Assembly (NCBI GenBank): GCA_015680685.1
Contig: MNCI01010871.1
Location: 128,240 to 192,239, forward strand
From: Gnetum montanum
Lineage: Eukaryota > Streptophyta > Gnetopsida > Gnetales > Gnetaceae
Direction of reading: 5' to 3'
DNA length: 64,000 nt
Shown: piece after piece, positions 58,500 to 64,000 of the stretch
Layout of the letters: each line of letters opens with the position of its first letter
Numbering within the stretch: the stretch's first letter is position 1
Made by a program: the position numbers and the translations under genes
The notes under the pieces: model-generated
Seen by the model: only the letters and a program-made list of their open reading frames with translations
Database searches by the model: none
Told to the model about the DNA's origin: nothing

Positions 58500-60350
58500 T
58501 AATTTTGTTGATGAGGCACTTTTTGGGCCTCCTGGGCTGCCACCTAGACTACCTATGATTGTATGCAAGATAAGGCTTTAGGTGGGTAGGGCCTGATGCA
58601 GTCCCCACCATTGGACTCTAAGTAGGCAAAGAGCTCCCACGTTGAAGCACCCTCAAGATAAAGGGTGTTTGGGTTGCTGTCACCAGAATGTGATGTGGGG
58701 CCTTAACCACAAAGGGTGTCATGGGCACTCAAGGTGGTGATCTAACAACAAAAGGAAACCTTGAACTAGTTGACGCCAAGGAGGCCCTAGTGTTATAAGA
58801 GGGCACATAAACTACAAATGGCTATTGTGCTAGTTTTGAGTCATAATCAATGCTAATAGCATTGATGATGTAAATCATGCCACTCACATTGAAAGGGTCT
58901 TTATAGACCTTCATTGATTGATTTTTAGGGCGAATTGGATTGGTTGCATCAAGGACCAATTGGCCTTGGTCAATCATGTGTTGTATGTCATCCCGTAAGG
59001 CCATGTAGAAATCCATGTCATGGTTAGGTAGTTGATGGTAATTGTAGAACTAGTCCAACTTCAAATGTTTAGGGACTAGAGGCTTGTTTGGTGTAGTAGC
59101 TGATGGATCTCTAAGGAGCTTGTAGTAGTGATCATGGTGCTTGCAAGCATCTTCAAACATCTGCTTATACTAGATGCACCCAATAGTAAGTAGCTGACCC
59201 AAGAGCTCTGATGGCTTGATGGGCAATAATGTGTACTTTGAGCAATCCTTACACTCCATGTTTGGCCTTGGGATAGCTTGCCCTATGGCTTCTAATGGTG
59301 TAGACTAGTTGGTTGCCATAGTGCCAGAGTTGGATGCCTTACTGTTGGCTGGGGCCTTGGGTGCCTTGGCTATTGGTTTGGCATTATTTGGCTTGGCTTC
59401 ATTGGCCATTGTTGCAATAGTTGTGGTTGCCTTGACTTTTTCTTATCTTTCTTTGCATGCACATTTTTATAGGCCATGTAGGTTGTGTCTTTACTGACCT
59501 TTTCTACATCTTGGATGCTCTTCGTTTGAATAATTCTTAGCTCAAAGAGTGTGGAACAAGGTAGTATAAATTCAACTTAATGAAGTCATTCACTGCACCT
59601 TAAAAATGGCTAGTAGCTGGGTTTTTTCAATGGGCTTGTGAATTTCATTGAGATCAACACTCCAGTGTTGGATGAATTTTTGTACAAGCTCTAAGTGACC
59701 TTGCTTAATTTGCATTAGCTAATCCAAGGTTACTTTGGGCTTCAAGTTGTACTTGAAGCAAGTGATGAATTAACTAAGTAATTCCTCCAAAGAGGATATG
59801 GAGGCCCTAGGGAGTGTGTGATACCAATATAGTGCCTTGTTGGTCAGGGACATGGCAAATGCATGGATGATTACCTGTAGCCATGCTTGAAATAAAAGAA
59901 ATTTAGAATAGAAGGTCACTAGATGGGCATTATTATTCCATTCACCATTGTATTCAGTGAACTAGGGAAGTTGGACTATGGGAGGTAGGGTCAGTGATGG
60001 GACTGCAAGACTAATTGGGTCATCTTGGTAAAATTCCATCACATGGACCATTTCATAGGAGGTAGCTTTAAGTTGCTTAACCTCCTTGGTGAGAATTTGA
60101 ATGAGCTAGAACGCTTGGTCCAAGCTTGGGGTGATTGTAGTAGGCTACACCAGTTGCACTGTCTACTATGTTGCTTGAGTGATCCACTGCCCCACTATGG
60201 GCTATGTGACCATGTGAGATGCCTATTGCATGTGCTGTTATGTGTACTGCTATGTGTGCTATGCCATGGGAATAGAGGTTGGACTCCACCATGTAGTCAT
60301 GACTTGTTCCTTTGTAGGGGGTGCCAACAAGATAAGCAAAATGTATGATG
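58500..60350 (-). pseudogene. Element D gag
   Basis: On minus, from 60,350: a variable leader, then the core QDDPISLAVPS (about 60,000), LPQFTEYNGEW, HLVTFYSKF, ALYWYHTLPRASISSLEELLSQF (about 59,760-59,830), LVQKFIQHW and a knuckle-like NYHQLPNHDM, then MALRDDIQHMIDQGQLVLDATNP (58,930-59,050). Same order as element E gag. Frames are broken by stops and shifts. Confidence 0.7.
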
Positions 60351-60645
60351 CTTAAGTTGGTTGTGGTTGGGACATCTACATAGTATGTACATAAGGTTGC
60401 ATGGGAATGATGGATTTTAGCAGGGAGAATTACACAGGTTGTGTCGATGTTGTGAAGGGGAGGATGGTAGATGGTCTTGTACCCTAATGCATGTGATGTG
60501 CAAAGGAAGGGGTGATAGATGGTCCTGCACCCTGATGCATGTGCACTTGATGACTTGGCATCAAAGGGGTTAACCTAGAAGGTGACAAAGGGGATGTAAC
60601 ATGCAAACCTAAAAGCCCAAATAAGAAAATACTAGTTAACATGCA

Positions 60646-62700
60646 AAAAAGCCCCTTTTCATGAGCCTAACAGAGCCAATGATCAAAACACCTCAACGAA
60701 TGAACATGCACACTCAATTTTTTAGATCTCCTTCTTCTAACTTAATCATGGGGGAGATGGCCATCCATGCTAACTAATCAAAGCGGCTACTCAATTTTTT
60801 TCTATTTTTCATAGTTTTTATTTTACATCATCTTTTGTACATTTTTCTCTTTCATAAATATTTTACAATTTCTTCTATATTTTACTTTATTTGGTTTTGG
60901 TTTTTCTAATACTTTTATAATGTTTTGTTTTATTTTTCTTCATTGTCGTTAGGACTAAGTGCAACTATAGCTATTGATTGATGGTGGTTTATACTATAAT
61001 GTATTTGATTGCTGATTTCTAGATTCTATCTTTGAATTTTGGGATTAGTAACTAAGACATGACTTCTTTGTCATGATAATAAACAATGAGTCCATGTCAT
61101 TCACCCATCCAAAAAACTCTATGGTGTTCCCTTGTATTGGAAATATGTGGTCCCTTCTTAAATGAAACTTTTAACAAATTTCTTACCTTGGCAGTTTTTA
61201 AACTTGGGAAGGATTAAATGAATAGATAAGGGTGTGACTTTAAGGAAATTTGATGTTTCTTATACTTGCCTATGCTATTAGGTGTATGAGTGTTTTCATG
61301 GATTTCTCACCTTTTCGCTATCAACCAATAATAGGAAGCTAAAAGCCTTTACATGGTATGGTTCCCATAAAAAATAGACAAAAATAGAAAATTAAAAAAA
61401 AAACACAATAAGAAAAATTCAAAGCACACCCATTAGAAAAAATAATGGGCTACAAGCATTAGTTATGAAACTAGAAAGACATGTTACCCATGTTTGAAGG
61501 TCCCCTCTAACTAACACTCATCTCACTTCCTACTTTACTTTTCTTCTCTTTTAGTAATGGTGATTAATCTATGGGGATATTCTTGTGCCTGAAGGAAGTG
61601 GACCAATTTTGGAGTGCCAATGCAAATTCATTGAAAGTGGTTGGTTTTAATTTAGACTAAGGATGGATGTTATCATGTCATATTAATTACAAATACACAA
61701 GGGACTTCATGTGACCATGATACGAGACTCCATTTCGCTCTTCACCTCATCCACCTATGCTACCCATCACTCACCTTATTGTCATTTTTATGTTTTGTTT
61801 GATGTGTCAAAATTCTTAGGTATTTTCTTATAGGTTTTAGTCCTTAACTTACCATAACCATTAATCATCCATGGGGTCCACAAACTGCTTGGTCTTAGAA
61901 CATGCAAGGGCATTAAGGGCATGAGCCTACCATGGGGAGGAACCACTTGCATACTCCTTGGTTGGATTAGTTAAGTTCCTCATCCCTTAGTGCATTCAAA
62001 AAATTCATGCTCCACATCAATTACAGATAGTTTTGTACTCCTTTTTAAGTTTTCTCCAATCATGCTTCCAATAAAATCTCCTTTTTGTGAATTATCTAGC
62101 CCTCTTCAAATATTTCTTCATGTTGTTGGCCTTTCTGGATCTCTATGGACTCCACTTCTATGCAAAAACTCTTTATTTCTCCTCAAATTTTCAAAGTAAA
62201 TATTTTGTCCTTTGGCCACATTGGTGGGATCCCATCAACATAGACTATCACATTAATGTGACCCCGTATACATGATCTTGTCGATGCAACCATAAAAATC
62301 TATAAATAGGGTGCAACACTTTCAAAATTTTTTTCATTGGCTTCGTCTAATAACTTTCACACCACTTGTCTAATTAAGCTCATTCTTCATTCTTACAGCT
62401 ACCAAAGGTGAGCTCTACATCATGGAATCCACAAATCTTAGGTTTTTGATGAAAATTTTTTTAGAAATTTTCTAATTTCCACAAGGTTTAACCAATAAAA
62501 TAATATTAAAATCATTAATTAAATAGCATTAGACCTTTTCAATGAACTCTAGTAGCCATCTAATTAAAAATAATATTAAAATGACTAATACGCCATGATC
62601 ACATTTTAGCCAACAGTAAGTAATCTAAGAGATAAGATATCTAAATGTTCTAAGTTGCACATCAGATGCTAATCTTTGCTCCTGTTGTGATTATAGATGG
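60646..62700 (+). mobile_element. Element B post-integrase non-coding region
   Basis: From about 60,650 ('ccccttttcatgagcctaac') the sequence follows element A 28,890 onward: the 'ttagatctccttcttctaac' block, T-rich stretch, 'gggcattaagggcatgagcct' at 61,909, and 'gctaccaaaggtgagctctac' near 62,398 (A 30,328). No ORF of interest up to 62,700. Confidence 0.7.
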
Positions 62701-63690
62701 CACCTAGTCCTATGCATCGGTAGGAAGTAGGTTTGTCTCAACTGGGAGACAAGTGGTCTAGAACAAGAAGATGCCAGAAAGTTGATCTACCCCCAGAAGT
62801 AGGAAACCAAGATACATGCTACAGGACCTTTTTGGGAGGACCTTGAAGTGGAATCTATCTGTTAAATTTTGGAAGCTCAAATAGAGGAATCCCACCAAGA
62901 TGAGAAACCTAGACCAAGACCAAATCTTTAGGTCACTCAAATGGAGGCCTGCTTGAGGTAAATCAGATGCAAGAAGATTCAAAAAGTAGTTCTTCCTAAA
63001 CTAAACATTGTATCTTTCTTGGACTTTTTCCCAAAAGATGCAAAGCTTAACTTTAGACTTCTCCCATGTGACCCATTCTCACTTCCAGTGTAGAATGGTA
63101 CATGGGAGAAACATATCTCTTCTAGAATAATAGGCAAGGCAATTCCACGATGAAGATCAAGGAAATTTCTATGTCCTACCTATTGAAGGCCATTTTTGAG
63201 CTCCTTCAGCTATTACAAACTAGGGAAAACCTGGTAGAAATTTCAACACAAGCAAAGCTAGAGGTCAAAAAGGAGTGGGTTCAACAGTGCTTCAAAGTTG
63301 ATAGTAAGGAGTTTGATGCACTCACGATGGTAGAGTGTCATATTTCAAGATGATGAACTACAACCTCAATTTGACAGTGAGGTCCAATAAGGTGACAACC
63401 TTCTCTACTTGTGCGTATGCCACTCTAAGCAGGAAATTTCCTATCAACCTTCCACAACTAATCTATTTTGAGATAGAGAAGCAATTCAAAGAAGACAAAT
63501 GTGGGAAGAAGGCACTCCCCTTTCCATGTCTCTCAAAAATTATGCAAAAGGGGAGGAATAGCTTGCTATCGCAATGATACCATCAAACATGCTCCTGCTA
63601 CCTCTTGGATGAAAATGATGAAGGATAAAGTGTCTACCAAGGTGCTAGAAGAGGAGCAACCACCATCACCACCCACTTATTAACAATCAA
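62700..63690 (+). pseudogene. Element B accessory ORF after integrase (Athila type)
   Basis: Decayed plus-strand ORF in several frames: from about 62,750, then 63,150-63,353 (KIKEISMSYLLKAIFELLQ, QAKLEVKKEW), 63,335-63,577 (NLPQLIYFEIEKQFKED, then KALPFPCLSKIMQKGRNS) and 63,501-63,683 in a shifted frame. The 'LPFPCL...' stretch resembles the conserved part of the plant retrotransposon accessory domain found in Athila-type ORFs, from recall. Function in the family is not established. Confidence 0.45.
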
Positions 63691-64000
63691 TGCTAGAGTC
63701 CTATGCTACTTTACAACATATGCACAAACTCTATGAGCAACTCTTGTAGTAGCAATTGACATGAATGAGTGATGGAAAATCATTTTTCTTCAAGATAATG
63801 TTGAGTCATCTCAATGAGGTGGCATGATCAATTAGTAGGATGAAGAGTTTGGTGACAACATTTTCTACTAAAAGAATGCAATTTCCCTAATATCGAATCC
63901 TAGCACTTGAGAGGGAATGGTGCCTCTCTTTCAATAGCAAAAATTCCCAGAATTCTTTGGGAATGCTACTACCTTTTTAGTGTGCTTGAAAGAGGGCAAG
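63691..64000 (+). mobile_element. Element B, continuing past the window
   Basis: Likely the C-terminal part of the accessory ORF by position, corresponding to element F before 1,500. The 3' LTR of B is expected to the right of the window. Confidence 0.4.

Larger units (their letters stand above)
45106..60645 (-). mobile_element. Element D: large Tat-like Ty3/Gypsy element, 5' end missing
   Basis: Minus-strand order from the 5' side: gag (about 58,500-60,350), protease (57,827-58,084), GGCC repeats, opposite-strand gene relic, RT (50,880-51,900), RNase H, a second archaeal-type RNase H, integrase (48,540-49,720), 3' region, polypurine tract and 3' LTR. Presence of the second RNase H after RT is the hallmark of the Tat lineage. 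No 5' LTR fits in the 300 bases left of B's resumption at about 60,650, so that end is deleted. All frames contain stops. Confidence 0.75.
33892..64000 (+). mobile_element. Element B: Athila-like retrotransposon, split by C, a solo LTR and D; right end outside window
   Basis: B's own pieces, in order: 5' LTR 33,892-34,728, primer site, gag 34,874-36,842, gag/protease bridge about 42,770-42,856, protease 44,654-45,105, and post-integrase region from about 60,650. Each aligns with the corresponding part of element A in the same order and strand. RT, RNase H and integrase of B are absent, so something was deleted when D was added at 45.1-60.65 kb. The decay is heavier than in A. Confidence 0.75.

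Overview
The window is AT-rich plant nuclear DNA with one convincing intact protein-coding gene in about 64 kb. Almost everything else is old, stop-riddled retrotransposon sequence inserted into or next to other retrotransposons. The single gene is a plant-only receptor-like protein (RLP44 type). The elements belong to plant Ty3/Gypsy lineages (Athila-like and Tat-like), plus LINE remnants. Long nested stacks of decayed elements and very low gene density suggest a large, slowly purged genome. A gymnosperm fits best, but this is inference and the species cannot be named.

Layout, left part (1-13,503). Positions 1-3,796 hold the 3' tail of an Athila-like element and two related LTRs in tandem. 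A reverse-strand RTE-type LINE fragment follows (3,797-4,305), then a perfect 4 x 48-bp minisatellite (5,248-5,439) and the RLP44-like gene (6,638-7,450, minus). The stretch 7.9-13.5 kb is mostly featureless AT-rich DNA. It includes a diverged duplication (about 10.93-13.06 kb) in which both copies carry a His/Cys-type non-LTR retroposon tail motif.

Middle part (13,504-33,800). A minus-strand Tat-like element, here called E, is bounded by related LTRs and by a GGTAT target duplication. It keeps only gag and protease and carries tandem repeats where pol should be. An Athila-like plus-strand element, A, with gag, protease, RT, RNase H and integrase all in decayed form, is inserted in E's gag. 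The 459 bases at 31,384-31,842 lie between two single Ns and are inverted relative to both A's LTR and E's gag. Flipping them restores A's 3' LTR end, a CCAAC target duplication and the continuation of E's gag. This is most likely a mis-oriented contig.

Right part (33,892-64,000). A second, more decayed Athila-like element, B, starts with its LTR, primer site and gag. It is split by element C (short LTRs, initiator-Met-type primer site, no recognised protein), by a 1.8-kb solo LTR full of palindromes, and by D. D is a large minus-strand Tat-like element with gag, protease, RT, RNase H and integrase. It contains a multi-intron-looking gene relic on the opposite strand (53.6-56.6 kb). B resumes at about 60.65 kb and runs off the right end. 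B's RT to integrase segment and D's 5' LTR are missing, so the B/D junctions involve deletion or recombination as well as insertion.

Only the RLP44-like gene is likely to act in the cell, as a plasma-membrane partner of receptor kinases. The elements form a record of insertion order: A after E, C and the solo LTR after B. They show recurring design features: palindromic modules in U3, a conserved polypurine tract, and accessory repeats or genes between protease and pol or in place of pol.
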